The notes under the pieces: generated by a model
Databases searched by the model: none
The model's input: the letters and a program-made list of their open reading frames with translations, nothing else
Told to the model about the DNA's origin: nothing
Position numbers and translations under genes: made by a program
Shown: positions 46,144-57,761 of the stretch, one piece after another
How the letters are laid out: each line of letters begins with the position of its first letter
How positions within the stretch are numbered: the first letter of the stretch is position 1
DNA from: Inia geoffrensis
Lineage: Eukaryota > Chordata > Mammalia > Artiodactyla > Iniidae
Length of the DNA: 64,000 bases
Assembly (NCBI GenBank): GCA_036417435.1
Contig: CM070900.1
Coordinates: 116,075,815-116,139,814, forward strand
Direction of reading: 5' to 3'

Positions 46144-46366
46144 TTTTTTTTCTTTTTCTCTTTTTGTGAGTGTGTATGTGTATGCTTCTTTGTGTGATAT
46201 TGTCTGTATAGCTTTGCTTTTACCATTTGTCCTACGGATCTGTCTGTCCGGTTTTTTTGTTGTTTTGTTTTGATTTCTTTAGTATAGTTTTTAGCATTTG
46301 CTATCATTGGTGGATTTGGTTTTTTTGGTTTGGTTGCTCTCTTCTTTCTTTTTTTATGACTTTTTT

Positions 46367-46378
46367 ATTTTTAATAAT
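46367..46378 (+). repeat. Target-site duplication of L1-D, left copy
   Basis: ATTTTTAATAAT, repeated exactly at 52076-52087. Both copies are L1-E 5'UTR sequence. Confidence 0.88.
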
Positions 46379-46619
46379 TTTTTTTGAATTTTATTTTATC
46401 TTTTTATACAGCAGGTTCTTATTAGTCATCCATTTTATACACATCAGTGTATACATGTCAATCCCAATCTCCCAATTCATCACACCACCACCCCACGCCA
46501 CTTTCCACCCTTGGTGTCCATACATTTGTTCTCTACATCTGTGTCTCAATGTCTTCCCTGCAAACTGGTTCATCTGTACCATTTGTATAAGTTCCACGTA
46601 TATGCGTTAATATTCGATA

Positions 46620-49600
46620 TTTGTTTTTCTCCTTCTTACTTCGCTCTGTATGACAGTCTCTAGATTCATCCACGTCTCTACAAATGACCCAATTTCGTTC
46701 CTTTTCGTGGCTAATATTCCATTGTATATATGTACCACTTCTTCTTTATCCATTCGTCTGTCGATGGGAATTTAGGTTGATTCCATGACCTGGCCGTTGT
46801 AAATAGTGCTGCAATGAACACTGGGGTGAATGTTTACTTTTGAATGAGAGTTTTCCCTGGGTATATGCCCAGTGGTGGGATGGCTGGGTCATATGGTAAT
46901 TCTATTTTTAGTTTTTTAAGGAACCTCCATACTGTTCTGCGTAGTGGCTGTATCAATTTACACTCCCACCAACAGTACAAGAAGGTTCCCTTTTCTCCAC
47001 ACCCTCTTCAGCATTTGTTGTTTGTAGATTTTCTGATCATGCCCATTCTAACATGTGTGAGGTGATACCTCATTGTAGTTTTGATTTGCACTTCTCTAAT
47101 AATTAGCAATGTTGAGCAGCTTTTCATGTGCTTCTTGGCCATCGGTATGTCCTCTTTGGAGAAATGTCTGTTTTGGTCTTCTGCCTATTTTTGGATTGGG
47201 TTGTTTGTTTAATATTGAGCTGCATGAGGTGTTTATATATTTTGGAGATTAATCCTTTGTCCATTGATTCATTTGCAAATATTTTCTCCCATTCTGAGGG
47301 TTGTCTTTTTGTCTTGTTTGTACTTTGCTTTGCAAAATGTTTTAAGTTTAATTAAGTCCCATTTGTTTATTTTTGTTTTTATTTCCACTACTCTAGGAGG
47401 TGGATCAAAAAAGATCTTGCTGTGATTTATGTCAGAGTGTTCTTCCTATGATTTCCTCTAAGAGTTTTATAGTGTCCAGTCTTACATTTAGGTCTCGAAT
47501 CTGTTTTGAGTTTCTTTTTGTGTATGGTGTTAAGGAGTGTTCTAATTCATTCTTTTACATGTAGCTGTCCAGTTTTCCCAGCACCACTTATTGAAGAGAC
47601 TGTCTTTTCTCCATTGTATATCCTTGCCTCCTTTGTCATAGATTAGTTGGACATAGGTGCATGGGTTTATCTCTGGGTTTTCTATCCTGTTCCATTGATC
47701 TATATTTGTTTTTCTGCCAGTACCATATTGTCTTGATTATTGTAGCGTTGTAGTATAGTGTGAAGTCAGGGAGTCTGACTCCTCCACATCCATTTTTTTC
47801 CTTCAAGACTGCTTTAGCTATCTGGGGTCTTTAGTGTCTCCATACAAATTTTAAGATTTTTTTGTTCTAGTTCTGTGAAAAATGCCATTGGTAATTTGAT
47901 AGGGATTGCATTGAATCTGTAGATTGCTTTGGGTAGTACAGTCATTTTCACAATGTTGATTCTTTCAATCCAAGAACATAGTATATCTCTCCATCTGTTT
48001 GTATCATCTTAAATTTCTTTCATCAGTGTCTTATAGTTTTCTACATACAGGTCTTTTGTCTCCCTAGGTAGGTTTATTCCTAGGTATTTTATTCTTTTTG
48101 TTGCAACGGTAAACAGGAGTGTTTCCTTAATTTCTCTTTCAGATTTTTCATCATTAGTGTATAGGAATGCAAGAGATTTCTGTGCATTAATTTTGTATCC
48201 TGCAACTTTACCAAATTCATTGATTTTTCACCATTGAGAATAATGTTTGCTGTGGCTTTGTCATATATGGTATTTATCATGTACAGTAGGGTCCCTCTAT
48301 GCCCACTTTGTGGAGAGTTTTTATCATAAATAGGTGTTGAATTTTGTCAAAAGCTTTTTCACCATCTATTGAGACGATCATACTGTTTTTGTGCTTCGAT
48401 TTGTTAATATGGTGTATCACATTGATTGATTTGCATATATTCAAGAATCCTTGCATCCCTGGGATAAATCCCACTTGATCATGGTCTATGATTCTTTTAA
48501 TGTGTTGTTGGATTCTGTTTGCCAGTATTTTGTTGAGGTTTTTGCATCCACATTCGTCAGTGATATTGGTGTGTAATTTTTTTTTTGTACTATCTTTGTC
48601 TGGCTTTGGTATCAGGGTGATGGGGGCTTTGTAGAATGAATTTGGGAGTGTTCTTTCCTCTGCAGTTTTTTGGAAGAGTTTGAGAAAGATGGGTGTTAGC
48701 TCTTCTCTAAATGTTTGATAGAGCTCACCCATGATGCCATCTGGTCCTGGACTTTTGTTTGTTGCCAGGTTTTTAATCACCATTTCAATTTCATTACTTC
48801 TGCTTGCTCGGTTCATATTTTCTATTTCTCCTTGGTTCACTCTTTGAAGATTATACCTTTCTAAGAATTTGTCCATTTCTTCCAGGCTGTCCATTTTATT
48901 GCCACAGAGTTGCTTGTAGTAGTCCCTTAGGAGGCTTTATATTTCTGAAGTTGTAACTTCTCCTTTTTCATTTCTAATTTTATTGATTCGAGTCCTTTCG
49001 CTCTTTTTCTTGATGAGTCTGGCTAATGTTTTATCAATTTTGTTTATCTTCTCCAAGAACCAGCTTTTGGTTTTATTGATCTTTGCTATTTTTTTCTTTG
49101 TTTCTATTTCATTTATTTCTGCTCTGATCTTTATGATTTCTTTTCTTCTGCTAACTTTGTGTTTTTTTTGTTCTTCTTTCTCTGGTTCCTTTAGGTGTAA
49201 GGGTAGATTGTTTATCTGAGATGTTTGTTGTTTCTTGAGGTAGGCCTGTATTGCTATAAACTTCCCTCTTAGAACTGCATTTGCTGCATCCCATAGGTTT
49301 TGGATCGTTGTGTTTTCATTATCATTTGTCGCTAGGTATTTTTTGATTTCCTCTTTCATTTCTTCAGTGACCTCTTGGTTATATAGTAACATATTGTTTA
49401 GCCTCGATGTGTTTGTGTTTTTTACGTTTCTTTCCCTGTAATGGATTTCTAAACTCATAGCACTGTGGTCAGAAAAGATGCTTGATATGATTTCAATTTT
49501 CTTAAATTTACTGAGGCTTGATTCATGACCCAAAATGTGATCTATCCTGGAGAATGTTTCATGCACACTTGAGAAGAAAGTGTAATCTGCTGTTTTTGGA

Positions 49601-50149
49601 TGGAATGTCCTATAAGTATCAGTTAAATCTATCTGATCTATTGTGTCATTTAAAGCTTGTGTTTCCTTGTTAATTTTCTGTTTGGATGACCTGTCCATTG
49701 GTGTAAATGAGGTGTTCAAGTCCCCCACTATGATTGTGTTACTGTTGATTTCCTCTTTTATAGCTGTTAGCAGTTGCCTTATGGATTGAGGTGTTCCTAT
49801 GTTGGATGCATATATATCTAAAATTGTTATACCTCCTTCTTGGATTGATCCCTTGATCATTATGTAGTGTTCTTCTGTGTCTCTTGTAATAGTCTTTATT
49901 TTAAGGTCTATTTTGTCTGATATGAGAATTGCTACTCCAGCTTTCTTTTGATTTCCTTTTGCATGGAATATGTTTCCTTTCCCTCACTTTTAGTCTGTAT
50001 GTGTCCCTAGGTGTGAATTGCGTCTTTTGTAGACAGCATATATAAGGGTCATGTTCGTGTATCCATTCAGCAAGCCCGTATCTTTTGGTTGGAGCATTTA
50101 ATCCATTCACGTTTAAGGTAATTATTGATATGTATGTTCCTACGACCAT
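46620..50149 (-). pseudogene. L1-D ORF2 pseudogene with active-site deletion
   Basis: The endonuclease start is open at 50149-49901 ('MVVGTYISIITLNVNGLNAP'), then shifted. The next open piece, 49860-48937 (307 codons), keeps 'GDLNTSFTPMDRSS', 'SRIDHILG' and 'SDHSAM', the metal- and catalysis-related endonuclease residues. The reverse-transcriptase start is open at 48894-48277 (205 codons, with '[20 protein letters not shown]'). Near 48222-48228 the sequence jumps from the NGEK block to the NLVK block. Compared with L1-B positions 16115-16338, about 224 bases including FADD are missing. C-terminal pieces follow at 47355-46844 in short frames. It cannot reverse-transcribe. Confidence 0.92.
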
Positions 50150-50207
50150 TTTCTTAATTGTTTTGGGTTTGTTTTTGGAGTTCCTTTTCTTCTCTTGTGT
50201 TTCCCAC

Positions 50208-51112
50208 TTAGAGAAGTTCCTTTAGCATTTGTTGTAGAGCTGGTTGGTGGTGCTGAATTCTCTTAGCTTTTGCTTGTCTGTAAAGCTTTTGATTTCTCCA
50301 TCGAATCTGAATGAGGTCCTTGCTGGGTAGAGTAATCTTGATTGTAGGTTCTTCCCTTTCATCACTTTAAATATGTCATGCCACTCCCTTCTGGCTTGTA
50401 GAGTTTCTGCTGAGAAATCAGCTGTTAACCTTATGGGAGTTCCCTTGTATGTTATTTGTCATTTTTCCCTTGCTGCTTTCCATAATTTTTCTTTGTCTTG
50501 AATTTTTGCCGATTTGATTACTATGTGTCTTGGCATATTTGTCCTTGGGTTTATTTTGTATGGAATTTTCTGCACTTACTAGACTTGGGTGGCTATTTCC
50601 TTTACCTTGTTAGGGAAGTTTTCGATTATAATCGCTTCAAATATTTTCTCGGGTCCTTCCTCTCTCTCTTCTCGTTCTGGAACCCCTATAATGTGAATGT
50701 TATTGCGTTTAATGTTGTCCCAGAGGTGTTGTAGGCTGTCTTCATTTCTTTTCATTCTTTTTCCTTTATTCTGTTCCGCAGCAGTGAATTCCACCATTCT
50801 GTCTTCCAGGTCACTTATCCGTTCTTCTGCCTCAGTTATTCTGATACTGATTCCTTCTACTGTATTTTTCATTTCAGTTATTGTGTTGTTCATCTCTGTT
50901 TGTTTGTTTTTTAATTCTTCTAGACCTTTGTTAAACATTTCTTGCATCTTCTTGATCTTTGCCTTCATTCTCCTTCCGGGGTCCTGGATCATCTTCACTA
51001 TCATTTTTCTGAATTCTTTTTCTGGAAGATTGCCTATCTGCGCTTCATTTAGTTGTTTTTCTGGGGTTTTATCTTGTTCCTTCATCTGGTACATAGCCCT
51101 CTGCTTTTTCAT
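50208..51112 (-). pseudogene. L1-D ORF1 pseudogene (best preserved ORF1 in the window)
   Basis: Open for 177 codons from 51112 ('MKKQRAMYQMKEQDKTPEKQ') to 50579. This covers the coiled coil (polar, with 'MFNKGLEELKNKQTEMNNTI') and the start of the RNA-recognition domain ('SLQHLWDNIKRNNIHIIGVP', 'IENFPNKVKEIATQV'). It ends in two adjacent stops where the related copies read on. The remaining third, to the natural stop at 50208, is still recognisable. The spacer to ORF2 is 58 bases, as in L1-B. ORF1p is the L1 RNA-binding trimer; this copy would yield only an N-terminal part. Confidence 0.9.
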
Positions 51113-51205
51113 CTTGTCTTTCTGTGAATGTGGTTTTTGTTCAACAGGTTATTGTTCCACAGCCCTCTGCCTTTTCATCCTGTCTTTCTGTGAATGTGGT
51201 TTTGG
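51090..51205 (-). repeat. 68-base-period duplication at the ORF1 start of L1-D
   Basis: The unit 'agccctctgctttttcatct' (51095 onward) recurs as 'agccctctgccttttcatcc' (about 51161 onward), each followed by 'tgtctttctgtgaatgtggt'. L1-B has only one copy. On the minus strand the upstream copy gives a short frame 'MKRQRAVEQ' with a stop, echoing the true ORF1 start 'MKKQRAM'. Confidence 0.85.
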
Positions 51206-52075
51206 AATGTGGCTTTTGTAGTTCTTCTTGCTTCTGCTGTTTGCCCTCTGGTGGAAGAGGCTATCAAAGAGGCTTGTGTATGTTTCATGATGGGAGGGAC
51301 TGGTGGTGGGTAGACCTGGCTGTTGCTTTCAGGGGCAGAGCTCAGTAAAACTTTAATCCACTAGTCTGCTGATGGGTGGGGCTGGGTTCCCTCCCTGTTG
51401 GTTGTTTGGCCTGAGATGACCCAACACTGGAGCCTACCCCGGTTCTTTGGTGGGACTAATGGTGGACTCTGGGAGGGCTCACGCCAAGGAGTACTTCCCA
51501 GAACTTCTGCTGCCAGTGTCCTTATCCTCATGATGAGACACAGTCACCTCCCTGCCTCTGCAGGAGACCCTCCAACACTAGCAGGTAGGTCTGGTTCAGC
51601 CTCCTATGGGGTCACTGCTCCTTCCCCTGGGTCCCAATGCACACACTACTTTGTGTGTGCCCTCCAAGAGTGGAATCTCTGTTTCCACCAGTTCTGTCGA
51701 AGTCCTGCAATCAAATCCCGCTAGCCTTCAAAGTCTGATTCTCTAAGAATTCCTCCTCCCGTTGCCAGACCCCCTGATTGGGGAGCCTGACGTGGGGCTC
51801 AGAACCTTCCCTCCAGTGGGTGGACTTCTGTGGTATAAGTGTTCTCCCATTTCTGAGTCACCCACCCAGCAGTTATGGGATTTGATTTTTATTGTTATTG
51901 CACCCCTCCTATCATCTCATTGTGGCTTCTCCTTATGCTTTGGATGTGGGGTATCTTTTTTGATGAGTTCCAGTGTCTTCCTGTCGATGACTGTTCACCA
52001 GTTGTGATTCTGGTGTTTTTACAATAGGGAGTGAGAGCATGTCCTTTTACTCCGCCATCTTGAACCAATCTCAGG
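51113..52075 (-). promoter_or_regulatory. L1-D 5'UTR (internal promoter relic)
   Basis: About 0.96 kb from the element start to ORF1. On the minus strand it begins with 'ggttcaagatggcggagtaa', where AAGATGGC is the YY1-type motif that sets L1 transcription starts. It is moderately GC-rich with few CpG. Frames on the plus strand (51124-52007) are noncoding shadows. Direction is leftward, opposite to L1-E. Confidence 0.75.
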
Positions 52076-52087
52076 ATTTTTAATAAT
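52076..52087 (+). repeat. Target-site duplication of L1-D, right copy
   Basis: ATTTTTAATAAT, identical to 46367-46378. L1-E 5'UTR sequence resumes after it. Confidence 0.88.
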
Positions 52088-52667
52088 ACTAAAAAATTTT
52101 TTTTTACTTTGATAACTTTATTTTATTTTTTTCCCTTCTTTCTCTTTTATTTTTCCTCCCCTTTGTTCTGAGCCGTGTGGCTGACAGGGTCTTGGTGCTC
52201 CACCCGGGTGACAGGCCTGAGCCCCTGAGGTAGGAGAGCCGAGTTCAGGACATTGGTCCACCAGAGACCTCCTGGCCCCATGTAATATCAAATGGCGAAA
52301 GGTCTCCCAGAGATCTCCATCTCAACGTTAAGACTCAGCTCCACTCAACAACCAGGAAGCTACAGTGCTGGACACCCTATGCCAAACAACTAACAAGACA
52401 GGAGCACAGCCCCACACGTTAGCTGAGAGGCTGCTTAAAATCATAATACGTTGACAAACACTCCAAAACACCACCGGACGTGGTCCTGTCCACCAGAAGC
52501 AAGATACAACCTCACCCACCAGAACACAGGCACCAGTCCCCTCAATCTGCAAGCCTACACAACCCACTGAACCAACCTTACTCATTGGGGACAGACACCA
52601 AAAACAACGGGAACTACAAACCTGCAGCCTGTGAAAAAGAGACCCCAAACACATGAAGTTAGGCAAA
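52088..52667 (+). other. L1-E 5'UTR, downstream part
   Basis: After a T-rich stretch the leader continues with 'gagccgtgtggctgacaggg', 'caagacaggagcacagcccc' and 'gggaactacaaacctgcagc', leading directly into ORF1. The last phrase is shared with L1-B ('gaactacagtcctgcagcct'). It is the continuation of 44771-46378 across L1-D. Minus-strand frames here (52328-52705) are shadows. Confidence 0.85.
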
Positions 52668-53561
52668 ATGAGAAGATAAAGAAATACAACGTAGATGGGG
52701 AGCAAGGTAAAAACCCGCCAGGCTGAACAAATGAAGAGGAAATAGGCAGTCTACCTGGAAAAGAATTCAGAATAATGATAGTAAAGATGACCCAAAATCT
52801 TGCAAACAGAATGGATAAAATACAAGAAACGTTTAAAAAGGACCTAGAAGAACTAAAGGGCAAACAAACAGTGATGAACAACAGAATAAATGCAATTAAA
52901 AATACTCTAGAAGGAATCAATAGCAGAATAACTGAGGCAGAAGAACGGATAAGTGACCAGGAAGATAAAATAGTGGAAATAACTACTACAGAACAGAATA
53001 AAGAAAAAAGAATGAAGAGAATTGAGGACAGTCTCAGAGACCTCTGGGACAACATTAAACCCACAAGCATTCAAATTATAGGGGTCCTAGAAGAAGAAGA
53101 GAAAAAGAAAGGGACTGAGAAAATATTTGAAGAGATTATAGTTGAAAACTTTCCTAATATGGGAGAGCAAATAGTCAATCAAGTCCGGGAAGTGCAGAGA
53201 GGCCCATAGAGGGTAAATCCAAGGAGAAACACGCCAAGACACATATTAATCAAATTATCAAAAATTAAATACAAAGAAAAAATGTTAAAAGCAGCAAGGG
53301 AAAAACAGCAAATAACATACAGGGGAATCCCCATAAGGTTAACAGCTGATCTTTCAGCAGAAACTCTGCAAGCCAGAAGGGAGTGGCAGAACATATTTAA
53401 AGGGATGAAAGGGAAAAACCTACAACCAAGATTACCCGACCCAGCAACGATCTCATTCAGATTCAACAGAGAAATTAAAACCTTTACAGACAGGCAAAAG
53501 CTAAGAGAATTCAGCACCACCAAACCAGCTTTACAAAAAAATGCTAAAGGAACTTCTGTAG
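52668..53561 (+). pseudogene. L1-E ORF1 pseudogene
   Basis: The likely start ATG at 52668 is followed after two codons by a stop (TAA), so translation fails at once. The body is well kept from 52775 to 53209 (144 codons): coiled-coil part with 'MIVKMTQNLANRMDKIQETF', then 'SLRDLWDNIKPTSIQIIGVL' and 'NFPNMGEQIVNQV' of the RNA-recognition domain, ending at a stop. The C-terminal part is open again at 53282-53614 in another frame ('MLKAAREKQQITYRGIPIRL'), running past the expected stop at 53561. The L1-E ORF1 sequence differs from the L1-B/L1-D type, showing two L1 lineages in this window. Confidence 0.9.
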
Positions 53562-53619
53562 GCAGGAAACACAAGGTAAGGGAAAGAACTACAATAACAA
53601 ACCCAAAACAATGAAGAAA

Positions 53620-56600
53620 ATGGTAATAGGAGCATGCATATCGATAACTACCTTAAATGTAAATGGATTAAATGCTCCAACCAAAAGACACAGAATGGCT
53701 GAATGGATACAAAAACAAGATATGCTGTCTACAAGAGACCCATTTCAGACCTAGGGGCACATACAGACTGAAAGTGAGGGGATGCAAAAGGATATTCCAT
53801 GCAAATGGAGATCAAAAGAAAGCTGGAGTAACAATTCTCATATCAGACAAAATAGACTTTAAAACAAAGACTATTACAAGAGACACAGAAGGACACTTCA
53901 TAATGATCAAGGGATCAATCCAAGAAGATATAAAAATTGTAAATATTTATGCACTCAATACAGGAGCACCTCAATACATAAGGGAAATACTAACAGCCAT
54001 GAAAGGGGAAATCGACAGTAACACAATCATAGTAAGGGACTTTAACACCCCACTTTCACCAATGGACAGATCATCCAAAATGAAAATAAATAAATGAAAA
54101 ACAAGCTTTGAATGATACATTAAACAATGTGGACTTAATTGATATTTATAGGCCATTCCATCCAAAAACAACAGAATACACTTTCTTCTCAAGTGCTCAT
54201 GGAACATTCTGCAGGATAGATCATATCTTGGGTCACAAATCAAACCTTGGTAAATTTAAGAAAATTGTAATTGTATCAAGTATGTTTTCCAACTACAACG
54301 CTATGAAATGAGATATCAATTACAGGAAAAAAATCTATAAAAAATACAAACACATGGAGGCTAAACAATACACTACTTAATAACCAAGAGATCTCTAAAG
54401 AAATCAAAGAGGAAATCAAAAATACCTAGAAACAAATGACAAAACACAATGACCCAAAACCTATGGGATGCAGCAAAACCAGTTCAAAGAGGGAAGTTTA
54501 TAGCAATAAAATCCTACCACAAAAAGAAGAAACATCTCAAACAACGTAACCTTACACATAAAGCATTTGGAGAAAGAGCAAAAAAAACCCCAAAGTTAGC
54601 AGAAGGAAACAAATCATAAAGATCAGATCAGAAATAAATGAAAAAGAAATGAAGGAAACGATAGCAAAGATCAATGAAACTAAAAGCTTGTTCTTTGAGA
54701 AGATAAATAATAAACCATTAGCCAGACTCATCAAGAAAAAAAGGGAGAAGACTCAAATCAATAGAATTAGAAATGAAAAAGGAGAAGTAACAACTGACAA
54801 TGCAGAAATACAAAGGATCATGAGAGATTACTACAAGAAACTCTATGCCAGTAAAATGGACAACCTGGAAGAAATGGGTGAATTCTTAGAAATGCACAAG
54901 CTGCCAAGACTGAATCAGGAAGAAATAGAAAATATGAACAGACCAATCACAAGCACTGAAATCGATACTGTGATTAAAAATCTTCCAACAAACAAAATCC
55001 CAGGACCAGATGGCTTCACAGGTGAATTGTATCAAACATTTAGAGAAGAGCTAACACCTATCCTTCTCAAACTCTTCCAAAATATAGCAGAGGGAGGAAC
55101 TGTCCCAAACTTATTCTATGAGGCCACCATCACCCTGGTACCAAAACCGGAAAAAGATGTCACAAAGAAAGAAAACTACAGGTCAATATCACTGATGAAC
55201 ATAGATGCAAATATCCTCAACAAAATACTAGCAAACAGCATCCAGCAGCACATTAAAAACATTATACACCATGATCAAGTGGGGTTTATCCCAGGAATGC
55301 AAGGATTCTTCAATATACGCAAATCAATCAATGTGATAAACTATCTTAAAAATTGAAGGAGAAAAACCATGTGATCATCTCAATAGATACAGAAAAAGGT
55401 TTTGACAAAATTCAACACCCATTTATGATAAAAACCCTGCAGAAAGTAGGCACAGGGGGAACTTTCCTCAACATAATACAGGCCATATATGACAAACCCA
55501 CAGCCAACATCGTTCTCAATGGTGAAAAACTGAAACCATTTCCACTAAGATCAGGAACAAGAAAAGGTTGCCCACTCTCACCACTATTATTCAACATGGT
55601 TTTGGAAGTTTTAGCCACAGCGATCAGAGAAGAAAAAGGAATCCAAATGGGAAAAGAAGAAGTAAATCTGTCAATGTTAGCACGTGACATGATACTATAC
55701 ATAGAGAATCCTAAAGATGCTACCAGAAAACTAATAGAGCTAATCAATGAATTTGATAAAGTAGCAGGATACAAAATTAATGCACAGAAATCTCTGGCAT
55801 TCCTATACACTAATGGTGCAAAATCTGAAAGAGAAATTAAGAAAACACTCCTATTTACCATTGTAACAAAAAGAATAAAATATCTAGGAATAAACCTACC
55901 TAAGGAGAAAAAAGACCTGTATGTAGACAATTATAAGAGAATGATGAAAGAAATTAAAGATGATACAAATAGATGGAGAGATATACCATGTTCTTGGATT
56001 GGAAGAATCAACACTGTCAAAATGACTCTACTACCCAAGCAATCTACAGATTCAATGCAATCCCTATCAAACTACCACTGGCATTTTTCACAGAAATAAA
56101 ACAAAAATTTTCACAATTTGTATGGAAACACAAAAGACCCTGAATAGCCAAAGCAATCTTGAGAATGAAAAATGGAACTGGAGTAATCAGGCTCCCTGAC
56201 TTCAGACTATACTACAAAGCTACAGTAATCAAGACAATATGGTATTGGCACAAAAACAGAAATATTGATCAATGGAACAGGATAGAAAGCCCAGAGATAA
56301 ACCCACGCACATATGGTCACCTTATCTTTGATAAAGGAGGCAAGAATATACAGTGGAGAAAAGACAGCCTGTTCAGTAAGTGGTGCTGGGAAAACTGGAC
56401 AGGTACATGTAAAAGTATGAAATTAGAACACTCCCTAACACCATACACAAAAGTAAACTCAAAATGGATTAAAGACCTAAATGTAAGGCCAGACACTATC
56501 AAACTCTTAGAGGAAAACATAGGCAGAACACTCTTATGACATAAATCACACCCACCTCCTAGAGAAATGGAAACAAGAACAAAAATAAACAAATGGGACC

Positions 56601-57385
56601 TAATGAAACTTAAAAGCTTTTGCACGGCAAAGGAAACCATAAACAAGACCAAAAGACAACCCTCAGAATGGGAGAAAATATTTGCAAATGAAGCAATTGA
56701 CAAAGGATTAATCTCCAAAATTTACAAGCAGCTCATATATCTCAACAACAAAAAAAACAAACAACCCAATCCAAAAATGGGCAGAAGATCTAAATAGACA
56801 TTTCTCCAAAGAAGATATACAGATTGCCAACAAACACATGAAAGAATGTGCAACATCATTAATCATGAGAGAAATGCAAATCAAACCTACAGTGAGATAT
56901 CATCTCACACTGGTCAGAATGGCCATCATCAAAAAATCTAGAAACAATAAATGCTGGGGAGGGTGTGGAGAAAAGAGAACCCTCTTGCACTGTTGGTGGG
57001 AATGTAAATTGATACAGCCACTATGGAGAACAGTATGGAGGTTCCTTAAAAACTAAAAATAGAATTACCATACGACCCAGCAATCCCACTACTGGGCATA
57101 TACACTGAGAAAATCATAATTCAACAAGAGTCAGGTACCAAAATGTTCACTGCAGTTCTATTTACAATAGCCAGGACATGGAAGCAACCTAAGTGTTCAT
57201 CAACAGATGAATGGATAAAGAAGATGTGGCACATATATACAATGGAATATTACTCAGCCATAAAAAGAAACGAAATTCAGTTATTTTTAGTGAGGTGGAT
57301 GGACCTAGAGTCTGTCATACAGAGTGAAGTAGGTCAGAAAGAGAAAAACATATACCATACGCTAACACATATATATGGAAACTAA
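53620..57385 (+). pseudogene. L1-E ORF2 pseudogene (mutated reverse transcriptase)
   Basis: The start ATG at 53620 opens the endonuclease; a short deletion near 53720 shifts to the 53672-54097 frame ('LQETHFRPRGTYRLKVRG', 'VRDFNTPLSPMDRSS'). The SDH motif reads SNY (54108-54311), so the endonuclease histidine is lost. The reverse transcriptase is open at 54649-55356 (235 codons) and 55353-56099 (248 codons), but the catalytic FADD reads LARD, losing one aspartate. Further pieces are at 56159-56539, 56567-56797 and 56838-57056, the last with an intact C-x3-C-x7-H-x4-C motif ('[18 protein letters not shown]'). The end is at 57385. It is inactive at several levels. Confidence 0.93.
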
Positions 57386-57761
57386 GAAAAAAGAAAAAAC
57401 GGTCATGAAGAACCTAGCGGTAAGATGGGAATAAAGACACAGACCTACTAGAGAATGGCCTTGAGGATATGGGGAAGGAGAAGGGTAAGCTGGGACAAAG
57501 TGAGAGAGTGCTGTGGACATATATGCACTACCAAACGTAAAATAGATAGATAGTGGAAAGCAGCTGCATAGCCCAGGGAGATCAGCTCGGTGGTTTGTGA
57601 CCACCTAGAGGGGTGGGATAGGGAGGGTTGGGGGAGGAGATGCAAGAGGGAAGAGATATGGGAACATAAGTATATGTATAACTGATTCACTTTGTTGTAG
57701 AGCAGAAACTAACACACCATTGTAAAGCAATTATACTCCAATAAAGATGTTTAAAAAAAAA

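Larger units (their letters stand above)
44771..46378 (+). promoter_or_regulatory. L1-E 5'UTR, promoter-bearing part (GC- and CpG-rich)
   Basis: After a G run the sequence shows 'ccttcaagatggtggaggag', the YY1-type motif at the start of L1 promoters. From about 45020 to 45900 it is rich in G and C and has many CpG dinucleotides ('gccggggcgggcggggtctg', 'gagacgggcgtgagccg'), unlike the AT-rich surroundings. Runs of G at 45069-45096 could fold as a quadruplex. After 45950 it becomes T-rich. L1 5'UTRs normally hold an RNA polymerase II promoter. Here L1-D separates it from the L1-E ORFs. Frames in this region are noncoding leader. Confidence 0.75.
46379..52075 (-). mobile_element. L1-D: full-length antisense L1 inserted in the L1-E 5'UTR
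   Basis: On the minus strand the order is 5' end at 52075 with the YY1-type motif (plus strand 'ctccgccatcttgaacc', about 52050-52066), 5'UTR (51113-52075), ORF1 (51112-50208), a 58-base spacer, ORF2 (50149 to about 46620), and a 3'UTR with A-rich tail near 46380. Total length is 5.7 kb. The 12-bp duplication ATTTTTAATAAT brackets it. The 3'UTR type matches L1-B. It must be younger than L1-E. A deletion of about 224 bases removes the reverse-transcriptase active site, and ORF1 has stops. Confidence 0.94.
44771..57761 (+). mobile_element. L1-E: full-length sense L1 split by antisense L1-D
   Basis: L1-E consists of a 5'UTR at 44771-46378 and 52088-52667, ORF1 (52668-53561), ORF2 (53620-57385), a 3'UTR, and an A tail at about 57753-57761. 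The 5'UTR is interrupted by the complete antisense L1-D (46379-52075), bracketed by the 12-bp duplication ATTTTTAATAAT (46367-46378 and 52076-52087). Without L1-D the element is about 7.3 kb. The 3'UTR type (ending 'caattatactccaataaaga') is shared with L1-F and the tail nested in L1-A. The ORFs carry stops, frameshifts and a lost catalytic residue. Confidence 0.93.

Noticed and set aside
44771..57761. L1-D and L1-E as one L1 with a twin-primed 5' inversion
   Set aside because: L1-D has its own 5' end, both ORFs and a 3' tail, and is enclosed by a 12-bp duplication of L1-E leader sequence, which continues on the far side. That is a nested insertion, not an inversion.
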